The notes beneath the pieces were generated by a model. The model made no database searches. It saw only the letters and a list, made by a program, of their open reading frames with translations, and was not told the DNA's origin. The position numbers and the translations under genes are program-made. A stretch of DNA of 64,000 nt, taken from the NCBI GenBank assembly GCA_027067965.1, contig JAMOUV010000002.1, positions 62,001-126,000 on the forward strand, written 5' to 3'. Position 1 is the stretch's first letter, and every line of letters begins with the position of its first letter. Below, one piece after another: positions 1-8,224 of the stretch. The stretch is from Flavobacteriales bacterium. Its GTDB lineage: Bacteria > Bacteroidota > Bacteroidia > Flavobacteriales > Flavobacteriaceae.

Positions 1-1032
1 GGTGTGAATACAATTAATAATTTTTCATATTCATGGGAAGTGAACGGCCAAAACGGTTCGGGAAATTGGACCGGAAGTTTGAATCAAGGCGACACGACTT
101 ATGTGGAAATTAACTTAAATACACCCATTGCGGCTCCCGTACGCACCGAAGCGGATTTTAGTGTGAGTATGGCTAATGATCAGGTGGGAATAAATAATAT
201 TCTCAAACAAAAAATTTTGATTAATCGTCCGGCGTCCCTCGATATTGATTATGATTTTGAATCGGCTTCACATGAATTGTTGAGTGATGAGTATAATGGT
301 CATGAAAGCATTTGGGAACGTGCCACCCCAGCGGATTCGATCTTACATGCCGCCGCTTCAGGAAGTTATGCATATTGTACAAATCCCACGGGCGATTACA
401 ATAACAATAGTAGAGAATTTCTTTATTTGCCATGTTTGGATTTTTCTAATTATACGGATGCTGTTATCAGTTTTGATCTGGCCTTTGATATTGAACACGA
501 ATGGGATGCCTTATATATGGAATATTCAACCGATGGTGTAAATTGGCAAGTTTTAGGCACTGCATCCGATCCGAATTGGTATAACAGTTCTTATGTGCAA
601 GGTGTTTGTCATGGTGCCCAATGGACCGGTACGGAACGAAATTTCCGGACTTATTCACATCATTTGAATATGTTGGCCGGCGAACCTCATGTATATTTAA
701 GATTCGTAATGGCCTCCGACATGTATGTCACGGCCGAAGGGGCGGTAATCGATAATCTGCAGATTACGGGTAATATGGGAATTGATAAGAATGATAAATT
801 GGCGCATATTCAATTATATCCCAACCCGGCTACAGATTTGTTACATGTCATTTCTTCCCGGTATATCGATGAGATTGAAATCATGGATATGAGCGGAAAA
901 ATTATTGCGGAAATACCTTTTAATCATTTGAGTACAGTGGATATAAAGGTAAGGGCATTGGTGCCCGGCACTTATGTATTACGCATTCATGCCGGAGGAG
1001 TTGTATTTAATAAACATTTTATCAAAAAATAA
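1..1032 (+). CDS. T9SS-secreted protein, C-terminal part (5' end outside window)
   Basis: The reading frame is open to the first base of the window, so this is the C-terminal part of a larger secreted protein. A beta-sandwich region of about 160 residues in the middle (alternating hydrophobics, 'SFDLAFD', 'YSTDGVNW', 'VIDNLQI') resembles the MAM-like or jelly-roll modules common in Bacteroidota extracellular proteins. The last 75 residues are a type A sorting domain: it opens with 'LYPNPATDLL', has the central 'MDMSGKII' and 'LVPGTYVLRI' strands, and ends in basic 'FIKK'. By family knowledge this domain directs export through the type IX secretion system and attachment to the cell surface. 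Any catalytic domain would lie upstream and cannot be seen. The gene converges with lipA, with no clear terminator between them. Confidence 0.85.
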   Translation, partial: GVNTINNFSYSWEVNGQNGSGNWTGSLNQGDTTYVEINLNTPIAAPVRTEADFSVSMANDQVGINNILKQKILINRPASLDIDYDFESASHELLSDEYNGHESIWERATPADSILHAAASGSYAYCTNPTGDYNNNSREFLYLPCLDFSNYTDAVISFDLAFDIEHEWDALYMEYSTDGVNWQVLGTASDPNWYNSSYVQGVCHGAQWTGTERNFRTYSHHLNMLAGEPHVYLRFVMASDMYVTAEGAVIDNLQITGNMGIDKNDKLAHIQLYPNPATDLLHVISSRYIDEIEIMDMSGKIIAEIPFNHLSTVDIKVRALVPGTYVLRIHAGGVVFNKHFIKK

Positions 1033-1072
1033 ATTCGTTGCCCGATAATTTAGAGATTTTATTTCCGATCTT

Positions 1073-1948
1073 TTACAAGATATGTTTGTGCGCATGGTAG
1101 GAAGATCGCACAAGCGGTCCGCTTTCCACATGACGAAAGCCCATGCGCCGTGCAACTTTTTCGAAATAAGCAAATTTGTCGGGATGTACGTATTCCTTAA
1201 CCGGAAGCAAGTCGGGATTGGGTTGCAAATATTGACCGATGGTTACAATGTCGGTTTTTACCCGGCGGAGGTCTTCCAAAGTTTCCAGCACATCTTCATC
1301 GGTTTCGCCCAATCCGAGCATAATTCCCGATTTGGTGCGCCGGATACCGTTTTCTTTCAAGTACTGTAATACAAATAAACTCCGGTCGTATTTGGCTTGA
1401 ATACGGACTTTTTTCGTGAGCCGGCGAACGGTTTCCAAATTATGCGAAACCACTTCCGGTGCCGCTTCGATAATGCGATCTAAAATTTCCGTTTTGGCTT
1501 GAAAATCCGGAATAAGGGTTTCCATGGTGATGCCGGGATTCAACTCACGGACTTGATGGATGGTTTCCACCCAAATACCTACGCCCAAATCGGGCAAATC
1601 GTCTCTGTCCACCGAAGTAATAACGGCATGTTTAACGCCCATAAGTTTAATCGATTCGGCTACCCGAAGGGGTTCGTCGGGATCGGGAGGCAGGGGACGT
1701 CCCGTGGCGACGTTACAAAATTTACATGAACGTGTACAGATATTCCCTAAAATCATAAAGGTAGCCGTACCTTCTACCCAACATTCACCCATATTCGGGC
1801 ATGCTCCGCTGGTGCAAATGGTATGCAAGTGTTTTTCTCTAACAATATGGCGGATTTTTTGAAAATTATTCCCCGAAGGAAGTTTTACCTTTAACCAATG
1901 GGGCTTTCTGGTGATATGTTTTTTATCGGTGTGTGGCATCGTTGTCAT
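1073..1948 (-). CDS. lipA: Lipoyl synthase (radical SAM)
   Basis: Inserts two sulfurs into octanoyl groups on lipoyl domains (GcvH, 2-oxoacid dehydrogenase E2) to complete lipoate. Counting from the chosen start, the LipA-specific auxiliary cluster is Cys45, Cys50 and Cys56. The radical SAM cluster is Cys71, Cys75 and Cys78 ('CTRSCKFC'). The C-terminal 'RSSYHA' carries the serine known to ligate the auxiliary cluster. An upstream in-frame ATG at 2002 would add 18 residues unlike the family. The start at 1948 gives 291 residues, the usual length, and overlaps the sigma-factor gene by 26 bases; 1939 is a second option. It is the last gene of a six-gene operon. lipB (11375-12073), gcvH and gcvP in this window complete the same pathway. 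Confidence 0.97.
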   Translation of the reverse strand: MTTMPHTDKKHITRKPHWLKVKLPSGNNFQKIRHIVREKHLHTICTSGACPNMGECWVEGTATFMILGNICTRSCKFCNVATGRPLPPDPDEPLRVAESIKLMGVKHAVITSVDRDDLPDLGVGIWVETIHQVRELNPGITMETLIPDFQAKTEILDRIIEAAPEVVSHNLETVRRLTKKVRIQAKYDRSLFVLQYLKENGIRRTKSGIMLGLGETDEDVLETLEDLRRVKTDIVTIGQYLQPNPDLLPVKEYVHPDKFAYFEKVARRMGFRHVESGPLVRSSYHAHKHIL

Positions 1949-2498
1949 TTTTGATTTGTTGCGTAAGTAATTTTTTTGCCCGCATGAGTCGCACTTTGAC
2001 ATTGGAGATGGATTCCCCGGTTATGACGGAAATTTGTTTGTAACTCATGCCGTCGAAGTAGCGAAATTTTAATATCTCGCGATACTTGGGTTTTAGGGTG
2101 GTGAGGGCTTCTTGGATTTTTTTTAATTTTTGCTCGAGAATCAACTTGTCTTCTTCGGAATTTTCATCCGGAATATTTAAAATTTTATCTTTTCGATAGG
2201 CATTCTCCCTGTCAATCGATACGGTTTCATCCAATTTTTTTTTCTTTCTGGAACGGTCGGTATAAATATTTTTTGAAATGGTAAGCAACCAATTTTTGAA
2301 ACTATACTGTTCTTTGAAAGTATGAATTTTTTCAAATGCGCGGGCAAAAGTTTCTATGGTAATATCCTCGGCTTCATTGGCATTATTAATTTGTGATAAT
2401 TGAAATCGATATATATCGTTCCAATATTTTTCCAATAAATATTTGAATGCCTTTTGGTCGCCTTTTTTGGCTGCTTGTATGTAATCTTTTAATGCCAA
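1923..2498 (-). CDS. ECF-type RNA polymerase sigma factor
   Basis: A 191-residue sigma-70 family protein with only regions 2 and 4, as in extracytoplasmic-function sigma factors. Region 2 spans about residues 20-85 ('EAEDITIETFARAFEKI', then 'FKNWLLTISKNIYTDRSR'). A charged linker follows, then region 4 at about 130-180 with the helix-turn-helix 'MSYKQISVITGESISNVK'. No anti-sigma factor gene is adjacent, so how it is controlled is not visible. Its start overlaps the glycosyltransferase stop by 10 bases and its end overlaps lipA, so it is translated as part of the operon starting near 5608. The target promoters are unknown. Confidence 0.93.
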   Translation of the reverse strand: MALKDYIQAAKKGDQKAFKYLLEKYWNDIYRFQLSQINNANEAEDITIETFARAFEKIHTFKEQYSFKNWLLTISKNIYTDRSRKKKKLDETVSIDRENAYRKDKILNIPDENSEEDKLILEQKLKKIQEALTTLKPKYREILKFRYFDGMSYKQISVITGESISNVKVRLMRAKKLLTQQIKNDNDATHR

Positions 2499-3589
2499 GT
2501 ATAATTTTTTTTAAAAAGCCCTTTTACAAAAATAAGCAATTGCATGATAATCAAATTTAATTCCAAAAAAGGGATGAAGTAAAAAGGAATTTTATCTTCT
2601 AATTTTATGGAAGCGGAATAAATTATTGCCGAATAAACAATACTTTTCAGCATTATGAAAAATAGGGCATATTTGAAGTATAAGGGGTTGAAAAGCAAAT
2701 AGATTGCCGATATCCAAAAAAGGGTTTGGGTTAAAGTAAACAAAAAGAGTGAAATACGATGAATCAATCGATAACGGTAACTTGTGGAATAATGCCGAAA
2801 TTTTTGATTGAAATAATCCTTAAAATTTGTTTCGGGCAGTGAGTTGGTATGGGCATCCGGGTGAATGCAAATGGCGGTGTTGTCCGGCGTGGCGGCTTTA
2901 TTGACCAAAAGATCGTCATCGCCCGAAAGCAGATCAGCATGGGCGGCAAAACCGTTGACGGCATGAAAAACCTTGCGGCTATAAGCCAAATTCCGGCCTA
3001 CACCCATATAGGCCGCACGACGCAATGCATAACCGAAATATTGCAAGCCGGTCAGGACGGTTTCATACCGGATTAATTTATTTAGCCATCCGGGACGTTT
3101 CTCGTATTTGCCGTAGCCCAATACTATATTTTTTCCGCCTTCGAATCCGGCGGCCATTCTTGCTATCCACTTTTTTGAAGCAGGACGGCAATCGGCATCG
3201 GTAAATAGCAAATACTCGTTTTGGGCGGCATGAATACCTGCCGTTAGTGCCTGTTTTTTGGCGCCGCGACCTTTGTTTCGTATTTCAACGATTTTTAATT
3301 TAGGGTCTTTGAATTCGGCTAATATTTCTTTTGTGCCATCTTCCGAGCGGTCATCGATAAGGATGAGTTCATAATTCTCGTATTGCTGATTTAACCACAA
3401 TGGCAAATGTTTTTTGAGGTTTTCGGCTTCGTTTCTTGCGGCAATAATTACACTTACCGCCGGCGAAAATTCCGTTTCCTTGCGAAGTCTGTAGCGCAAA
3501 AAGCGGATGAAAAAGAATGAATAATACAGCATTTGGTACACAAAAGCGATGACCATCAGAAGGAAGAAAAAATTCGCCGTTCGGTTCAT
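2489..3589 (-). CDS. Family 2 glycosyltransferase, membrane-bound
   Basis: A 366-residue protein with one N-terminal membrane helix (about residues 5-28), a cytosolic GT-A domain, and three hydrophobic helices at the C-terminus (about 280-360). The GT-2 nucleotide-sugar motifs are visible: 'VSVIIAARNEAENL', 'LILIDDRSEDGT' and the metal-binding 'FTDADCRP'. The acceptor-side acidic motif 'SGDDDLLVNKAA' follows, with a late 'QKFRHYSTSYRY' resembling the QxxRW region. It probably transfers a sugar to a lipid-linked or envelope acceptor; donor and acceptor cannot be deduced. It overlaps rsmD by 4 bases (ATGA) and sigma by 10, and has no other glycan genes beside it. Confidence 0.88.
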   Translation of the reverse strand: MNRTANFFFLLMVIAFVYQMLYYSFFFIRFLRYRLRKETEFSPAVSVIIAARNEAENLKKHLPLWLNQQYENYELILIDDRSEDGTKEILAEFKDPKLKIVEIRNKGRGAKKQALTAGIHAAQNEYLLFTDADCRPASKKWIARMAAGFEGGKNIVLGYGKYEKRPGWLNKLIRYETVLTGLQYFGYALRRAAYMGVGRNLAYSRKVFHAVNGFAAHADLLSGDDDLLVNKAATPDNTAICIHPDAHTNSLPETNFKDYFNQKFRHYSTSYRYRLIHRISLFLFTLTQTLFWISAIYLLFNPLYFKYALFFIMLKSIVYSAIIYSASIKLEDKIPFYFIPFLELNLIIMQLLIFVKGLFKKNYTWH

Positions 3590-4128
3590 TGGCCGGGTTT
3601 TTCAAAGAAACTCAGTACGGATTGTCCGTATGTTTTTGATTTTTTATAAGCCGGATGATTAAAACGTCTGGATTTATGATGTTCGATAATCAACATACCG
3701 TCCGGATTCAATAATTCGTTTTGAAAAATTAATTGGATGAGATTTTCAATTTTTTCTTCGGCCATATCATAAGGAGGGTCCATAAAAATCACATCGTATT
3801 TTTGATGTTCGGATGCTAAAAAATCTTTTACGTCGGCATGAATGGCAAGTACGGGCAAATCCAGTTGTTTGGCGGTTTTGTCAATGAATTGCACACTGGC
3901 TTTATGTTTGTCCACAGCCGTAATTTCGGGAGTGCCGCGCGAACCGAATTCAAAAGAAATATTTCCTGTTCCCGCAAACAGGTCCAATACTTTCAGTTCG
4001 TTGAAAAAATACCGGTTATTTAATGCATTAAATAACGATTCCTTCGTAATATCTTTTGTCGGCCGGGCAGGCAAGTTTTTCGGCGCGTGAATTTTTCTGC
4101 CTTTATGTTTGCCTCCGATGATTCTCAT
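3586..4128 (-). CDS. rsmD: 16S rRNA (guanine(966)-N2)-methyltransferase
   Basis: Methylates N2 of G966 in 16S rRNA during 30S assembly. The 180-residue length is normal for RsmD. The N-terminal 'MRIIGGKHKGRKI' and 'RPTKDITKESLFNAL' are family signatures. The SAM-binding loop is 'LDLFAGTGN' (about residues 48-56), and the amino-methyltransferase catalytic motif DPPY lies at residues 117-120. It shares 4-base ATGA overlaps with both the DUF3822 gene upstream and the glycosyltransferase downstream. The DUF3822-rsmD pairing is, from general knowledge, common in Bacteroidota. Confidence 0.96.
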   Translation of the reverse strand: MRIIGGKHKGRKIHAPKNLPARPTKDITKESLFNALNNRYFFNELKVLDLFAGTGNISFEFGSRGTPEITAVDKHKASVQFIDKTAKQLDLPVLAIHADVKDFLASEHQKYDVIFMDPPYDMAEEKIENLIQLIFQNELLNPDGMLIIEHHKSRRFNHPAYKKSKTYGQSVLSFFEKPGQ

Positions 4129-4868
4129 AATACATGTTTTAAGATTTCTTTTTCGGCATCGGGATGATAAGTGACACGTTTTGTGAAATGTAAAATGTTG
4201 TCTTTCAGTTCTTTGTGTATATCATCATGGCTTAAAATATGAATATGAGGACGAAGAGGTGTAAGTTCTTTTTCTTCCCAAACGAAGAAGAAATAATATA
4301 AAAAATCATCCGGATGATGCATCGGAAACGTGTTGAAAAAATAGAATTCGCCTTGACGAAAAATAGCCATTTGAAAATCCTTTCGACCGGGACGAACAAA
4401 AATTTCGGTTCGGGATTTTTTATGCAATTGACGGGCATATTTCAAAAACGGCGTGGCCGAATGAAAATATTCGATTTCGCCATATTGCTCGATAAAAAAA
4501 TTATTAATGTTTTCATACGGTACATATACATTTGCGGTTCCCGATGGTAGATTTCGGTCCGTTTCCAAAGTATCTCCGGGAAGGAGTTTGATGTTATATT
4601 TTAATAAATCCGGTAATTTTTCGTCATCCAGCATTTCTTCCGGCACAATGGTATTTAAATTATTATGATGAAGAATCGTGATCTTACTGACAGGAAACCT
4701 TTTTAGTTGTTCGTCATGGATTTTTTCAATGATTTCATTTAATCCGGAAGGCACTTCCGACTCAAAAGGAATGCTGCGGAAAATTTCTTTACCGTCGTGT
4801 TGCAAGAAAAAAGAAAGTCCATACAAACCGGTTTGTATGGACATTTTATTTCCGGAAGATAAGTTCAT
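4125..4868 (-). CDS. DUF3822 family protein
   Basis: A 247-residue soluble protein that I recognise as DUF3822, a Bacteroidota family of unknown function usually next to rsmD, as here. Alternating strands and helices ('YGLSFFLQHDGKEIF', 'VPEEMLDDEKLPDLLKYN', a C-terminal 'HILSHDD') would suit an actin/ATPase-like fold, but that is inference. No catalytic motif stands out. The start ATG shares one base with the stop of the upstream gene (TAATG), suggesting re-initiation. An internal ATG eight codons later ('MSIQTGLYG') is an alternative start. Confidence 0.8.
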   Translation of the reverse strand: MNLSSGNKMSIQTGLYGLSFFLQHDGKEIFRSIPFESEVPSGLNEIIEKIHDEQLKRFPVSKITILHHNNLNTIVPEEMLDDEKLPDLLKYNIKLLPGDTLETDRNLPSGTANVYVPYENINNFFIEQYGEIEYFHSATPFLKYARQLHKKSRTEIFVRPGRKDFQMAIFRQGEFYFFNTFPMHHPDDFLYYFFFVWEEKELTPLRPHIHILSHDDIHKELKDNILHFTKRVTYHPDAEKEILKHVL

Positions 4869-5608
4869 TATTCCTTATCCTTAATATCGTAGAGTTTCGG
4901 CCAGTTACCGCTTGTGGTTACTTCTTCAAGTGAACCGACTTTGATGTACGGGCCATTTACTTCTTCGGTACTGATAATATTCAATTCTTGTTCGACCAAA
5001 TCCTTGGGCTGATCGTAAAGGATTTCTTTTTTGTGTACACGTGCTTCGAAGACGGGTAATTTGACATCTCCCTTATCGACATAACCTTTACGAAGTTCGA
5101 ATTTGACTTGTTTTTCCCGGCCGGGAATAGGCACCCACATCATTTCTTTGTAACGGGTGTCATTTTTGAATAAAGAGTCTTTTACCGGCACATATCCTAA
5201 GGTATCGAAGACGATTATTTCTTCTTCCACTTCAATATTACGGAATTTATCGAATTTTTTTACCACCGAATCACGTTGTTGGACAATAGGAAATTCGGCC
5301 GTGTCGATAAATTGAATCAATGAATCGAACGAAGCGGTATAATCCCCCGTAACCGTTCTAAAAGCCACTTCGGAGTCACGAATGTCTTTTAATCTGTCGA
5401 TAACTTTTGCGTAGCGTTGTTTTTTTATTTTATTAAACCTGACGGGAGCCGTGATGGATTCATAAATTTTGAATCCCAAAAAAATCGCGGCAGCAATTAA
5501 TAGCAGGTTTATAATAGGAACCGTTTTGGGTGTAAGTTTTCCTTTCGCTACCAAGTAAGTTAAGAACAAGGTGAGTAAAACCAATAAAATAAATACGAAC
5601 CAATACAT
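4868..5608 (-). CDS. Conserved hypothetical membrane-anchored protein
   Basis: A 246-residue protein with two N-terminal transmembrane helices (about residues 2-20 and 30-48) followed by a soluble, charged domain. The helices flank a short basic loop ('KGKLTPKTVP'), so the soluble part is probably cytosolic, though orientation is uncertain. Residues 60-100 are helical ('RYAKVIDRLKDIRDSEVAFR'). The rest looks beta-rich with repeated 'VDKGDVKLPVFEARVHKK'-like strands. I recall homologues in this position in other Bacteroidota but know no function. It is the first gene of the six-gene operon, with a good promoter element 23 bases upstream. Confidence 0.8.
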   Translation of the reverse strand: MYWFVFILLVLLTLFLTYLVAKGKLTPKTVPIINLLLIAAAIFLGFKIYESITAPVRFNKIKKQRYAKVIDRLKDIRDSEVAFRTVTGDYTASFDSLIQFIDTAEFPIVQQRDSVVKKFDKFRNIEVEEEIIVFDTLGYVPVKDSLFKNDTRYKEMMWVPIPGREKQVKFELRKGYVDKGDVKLPVFEARVHKKEILYDQPKDLVEQELNIISTEEVNGPYIKVGSLEEVTTSGNWPKLYDIKDKE

Positions 5609-5630
5609 CGGCTTATGTTTTTAATTGTAG

Positions 5631-5638
5631 CAAATATA
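5631..5638 (-). promoter_or_regulatory. -7 promoter element of the rsmD-sigma-lipA operon
   Basis: TATATTTG on the minus strand matches the Bacteroidota -7 consensus TAnnTTTG exactly. It lies 23 bases upstream of the start at 5608. No strong TTTG is seen at -33. Confidence 0.6.
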
Positions 5639-5661
5639 CAATTTTTTGGAAAGAATGCATA

Positions 5662-6420
5662 TTACTTTTTGGAAGAAAAATTTTTCATCCGTTCTTGCCA
5701 TGCTTTTGTTTGAGATAAATAGGCAAAATTATCAACGGCATATAATTTTGCTTGTTCCAATAAAACGGTATAAGGAAAGTTCACCGTCTGTTTGGTGAGT
5801 TTAATGGCTTCGACGCTACCTTCGAGAATTTGTCTTGCCCATTCATTTATTCTATTATCTATATTTTCTTCCGAAACGATTTCATTAATCAAGCCCATGT
5901 CGGAGGCCTCCTTTGCTTCAATAATTCTGCCAGTTAAAGTTAAATCCAATAAATTGTTTCTTCCGATAAGAGATTCGACATAAATGGTGCATGTGGCCGG
6001 TAAAATGGCGCCGAGTTTGACGGCCGGAAAACCGATTTTGGTCCCAGGAGTAGCAATCCTTATATCTGCGGCCGAGGCAAATCCTGCCGCGCCGCCCAAT
6101 GCCAATCCGTGCAACCGGGCAATAACCGGCTTGGAAAATTTATATATCTTTTCGGATGTTTCTTCCAATAAATAGGCAAACTCTTTGGCTTCTTCGATTG
6201 ATTTCAGAGAAAGCAAAGCGTCCAAATCCACTCCGGAAGAAAAACTTTTGCCTCTTCCGGCCAGAATAAGCAAACGGATTTTCTTATCTTTATTCAATTC
6301 ATCTAACATATTACTCAATTCCTTGAGAAGTGCGCTGTTGAATGCATTATGTTTCTCCGGCCGGTTGAGTGTCAAAAAGGCCGTTTGATTTTCGATACGG
6401 AGATGAATATATTTTGACAT
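5662..6420 (-). CDS. Crotonase-family protein (methylglutaconyl-CoA hydratase-like), catalytic Glu missing
   Basis: A 252-residue enoyl-CoA hydratase/isomerase superfamily member of normal length. The fold signatures are present: 'LTLNRPEKHNAF' near the N-terminus, the CoA/oxyanion loop 'GKSFSSGVDLDAL' (about residues 57-69), and the second oxyanion segment 'HGLALGGAAGFA' (104-115). The line 'KLGAILPATCTIYV' is closest to LiuC-type methylglutaconyl-CoA hydratases. The two positions that hold the catalytic glutamates of classical hydratase are Gly113 and Ala133. LiuC-like proteins, as I recall, keep the second one. The reaction is therefore uncertain: it may be a non-hydratase crotonase or an inactive paralogue. 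It is transcribed alone, divergently from trxB, with its own -7 element. Confidence 0.85.
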   Translation of the reverse strand: MSKYIHLRIENQTAFLTLNRPEKHNAFNSALLKELSNMLDELNKDKKIRLLILAGRGKSFSSGVDLDALLSLKSIEEAKEFAYLLEETSEKIYKFSKPVIARLHGLALGGAAGFASAADIRIATPGTKIGFPAVKLGAILPATCTIYVESLIGRNNLLDLTLTGRIIEAKEASDMGLINEIVSEENIDNRINEWARQILEGSVEAIKLTKQTVNFPYTVLLEQAKLYAVDNFAYLSQTKAWQERMKNFSSKK

Positions 6421-6488
6421 GATTTTATTTTTTAATCATTATTTATATAGTATATGTCGATCAATGAATTTTCTTTTTCATTTAGAAT

Positions 6489-6496
6489 CAAAAATA
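6489..6496 (-). promoter_or_regulatory. -7 promoter element of the crotonase gene
   Basis: TATTTTTG on the minus strand, an exact TAnnTTTG match, 69 bases upstream of the start at 6420. The leader would be AT-rich. Confidence 0.45.
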
Positions 6497-6552
6497 CATT
6501 CTTTTTCCGTAATACTTGGGTTTTCCTGTGAGATTATTTGTGAGTTTTGTCA

Positions 6553-6560
6553 TATATTTG
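6553..6560 (+). promoter_or_regulatory. -7 promoter element of trxB
   Basis: TATATTTG matches TAnnTTTG exactly and ends 25 bases before the trxB ATG. A TTG lies only 12 bases upstream of it, too close for a standard -33 element, so only the -7 part is supported. Confidence 0.6.
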
Positions 6561-6585
6561 CAGTTCAAAATAAAAAGACAGCAAA

Positions 6586-7533
6586 ATGAGTGATAAAGAA
6601 CATATTGAGTTATTAATTCTGGGTTCGGGACCTGCCGGTTATACGGCTGCCATTTATGCCGCTCGGGCGGGTTACAAACCGGTCGTCTATACCGGTATGG
6701 AAATGGGAGGCCAATTAACCACTACAACCGATGTGGAAAACTATCCGGGATTTCCCGAAGGTATTCAAGGCCCCGAATTGATGGAGCGGATGAAAAAACA
6801 AGCCGAACGATTCGGTACCGACGTAAGATTCGGATTGGCCACGGCCGTGGAATTGGCCAAAGAAGAAGGTGGCAAACACAAAGTAACCATAGATAACTCG
6901 AAAGAAGTAACCGCCGATGTGGTGATTATCGCTACCGGGGCATCGGCGATGTATTTGGGATTGGAAAGCGAACAACGTTTGCGCGGTGGAGGTGTATCCG
7001 CATGTGCTACTTGCGACGGTTTCTTCTATCGCGACCAACGAGTGGCCGTAGTAGGAGGTGGCGATGTGGCTGCCGAAGAGGCCTTATATCTTTCCAATAT
7101 TGCCAAAGATGTAAAAATGTTTATCCGTCGCGATCAAATGCGCGCTTCGAAAATCATGCAAGACCGGGTGTTCAAGAAAGATAATATCGATGTGATGTGG
7201 AATACGGAAGTAAAAGAAGTTTTGGGCGATAAAGTGGTTGAAGGCGTTCGGGTGGTAAATAATAAATCGGGCGAAGAACAGGAAATTCCCTTGGAGGGTT
7301 TATTTGTGGCCATAGGACATAAACCCAATACCGAAATATTTAAAGGTCAGGTCGAAATGGACGAACGCGGATATATTATTACCAAATGTAAATCGACCGA
7401 AACCAATTTGCCCGGTGTTTTTGCCGCCGGTGACGTGCAAGATCCCAAATATCAACAAGCCGTAACCGCAGCCGCCACGGGAAGTATGGCCGCATTGGAT
7501 GCCGAACAATATTTAAATAAAATAAAAGGATAA
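6586..7533 (+). CDS. trxB: Thioredoxin-disulfide reductase
   Basis: Transfers electrons from NADPH through FAD to thioredoxin in the cytosol. It has 315 residues, typical of bacterial low-Mr TrxB. The FAD-binding motif is 'GSGPAGYTAAIYAARAG' (residues 13-29). The redox pair is Cys140-Ala-Thr-Cys143 followed by 'DGFF'. The NADPH motif is 'GGGDVAAEEA', and the C-terminal FAD motif 'FAAGDVQD' is followed by the family's 'QAVTAAATGSMAA'. The gene is monocistronic between a promoter at about 6553 and a hairpin terminator at 7561-7587. GC content and codon use are higher than in the flanking gaps, as expected for a well expressed gene. Confidence 0.97.
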   Translation: MSDKEHIELLILGSGPAGYTAAIYAARAGYKPVVYTGMEMGGQLTTTTDVENYPGFPEGIQGPELMERMKKQAERFGTDVRFGLATAVELAKEEGGKHKVTIDNSKEVTADVVIIATGASAMYLGLESEQRLRGGGVSACATCDGFFYRDQRVAVVGGGDVAAEEALYLSNIAKDVKMFIRRDQMRASKIMQDRVFKKDNIDVMWNTEVKEVLGDKVVEGVRVVNNKSGEEQEIPLEGLFVAIGHKPNTEIFKGQVEMDERGYIITKCKSTETNLPGVFAAGDVQDPKYQQAVTAAATGSMAALDAEQYLNKIKG

Positions 7534-7560
7534 AAGTCCAGTTTGGAAAACCAAAATGCA

Positions 7561-7587
7561 AAAGGTCGCTTCGGGCGGCCTTTTTTT
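7561..7587 (+). terminator. Rho-independent terminator after trxB
   Basis: A 7-bp stem (7563-7569 with 7575-7581, one G-T pair) closes a TTCGG loop. It is followed by seven T's. It begins about 27 bases after the trxB stop. Confidence 0.85.
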
Positions 7588-7655
7588 GTTATATATATTA
7601 ATATTTTTAACAAATATTAGATGGTAAATGTTAAAATTTAAAGTTTTACAAAGGA

Positions 7656-8060
7656 TTAAGAAAGAGGTAATTTTTCCACTACATCGGCAGGCGGCTTGAT
7701 GGGTTTACCGTTTTTGGCGGCAAAAAATAAAATAACTTCCGCTTCGGTGGATTTTTGGCCTTTTTCATTAAAAATTTCGTACGAAAAAATAAGTTTCGGA
7801 CCTTTCAATTCTTTTAATTTGACTTTTACTTCAATGAGTTCGTCAAAAGTAAGCGGAACAAGATATTTGATGCTCATTGTGTAAACGGGGAGCAGTATTC
7901 CATTGATTTCCAGTTGTTTATAGGAAACTCCGAGTTTGTTTAACCATTCTATCCGTGCAAGTTCCAAATAAACCGGATAAACACTGTGATGAATGTAACC
8001 CATTTGATCCGTTTCGCTGTATCTTGTTCTTATTTTAGTGCAGTAGGTTGAATTTGACAT
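7656..8060 (-). CDS. Acyl-CoA thioesterase, 4HBT hot-dog fold (YbgC-type)
   Basis: Hydrolyses an acyl-CoA thioester; the true substrate is unknown. A single hot-dog domain fills the 134 residues. The 4HBT signature 'RYSETDQMGYIHHSVY' holds the catalytic aspartate, and the long helix 'PVYLELARIEWLNKLGVS' follows. The late 'EVILFFAAKNGKPIKPP' is the usual end of this subfamily. An upstream in-frame ATG at 8114 would add an AT-rich, lysine/phenylalanine-rich extension; the start at 8060 aligns with the family. The gene converges with trxB and shares the spacer holding its terminator. It is divergent from dnaA. Confidence 0.9.
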   Translation of the reverse strand: MSNSTYCTKIRTRYSETDQMGYIHHSVYPVYLELARIEWLNKLGVSYKQLEINGILLPVYTMSIKYLVPLTFDELIEVKVKLKELKGPKLIFSYEIFNEKGQKSTEAEVILFFAAKNGKPIKPPADVVEKLPLS

Positions 8061-8224
8061 GATAAATTTTATTCGTTGGCGTAAAAATATATGAAAATCT
8101 TTTTTTAAAAACAAAGGAAAAAAATTTTTTTATCAACATTTTTTTGTCAATATTTGCTTCAGGAAATGAATCGACGGTAAGCAATGCATTTTAACAAATA
8201 ATTAATAAAATGTTATAAGACAAT

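Noticed and set aside
8061-8224. Possible oriC between the thioesterase gene and dnaA
   Set aside because: Only one weak DnaA-box-like site (TTATCAACA at 8130-8138, one mismatch) is present. A cluster is needed to call an origin.
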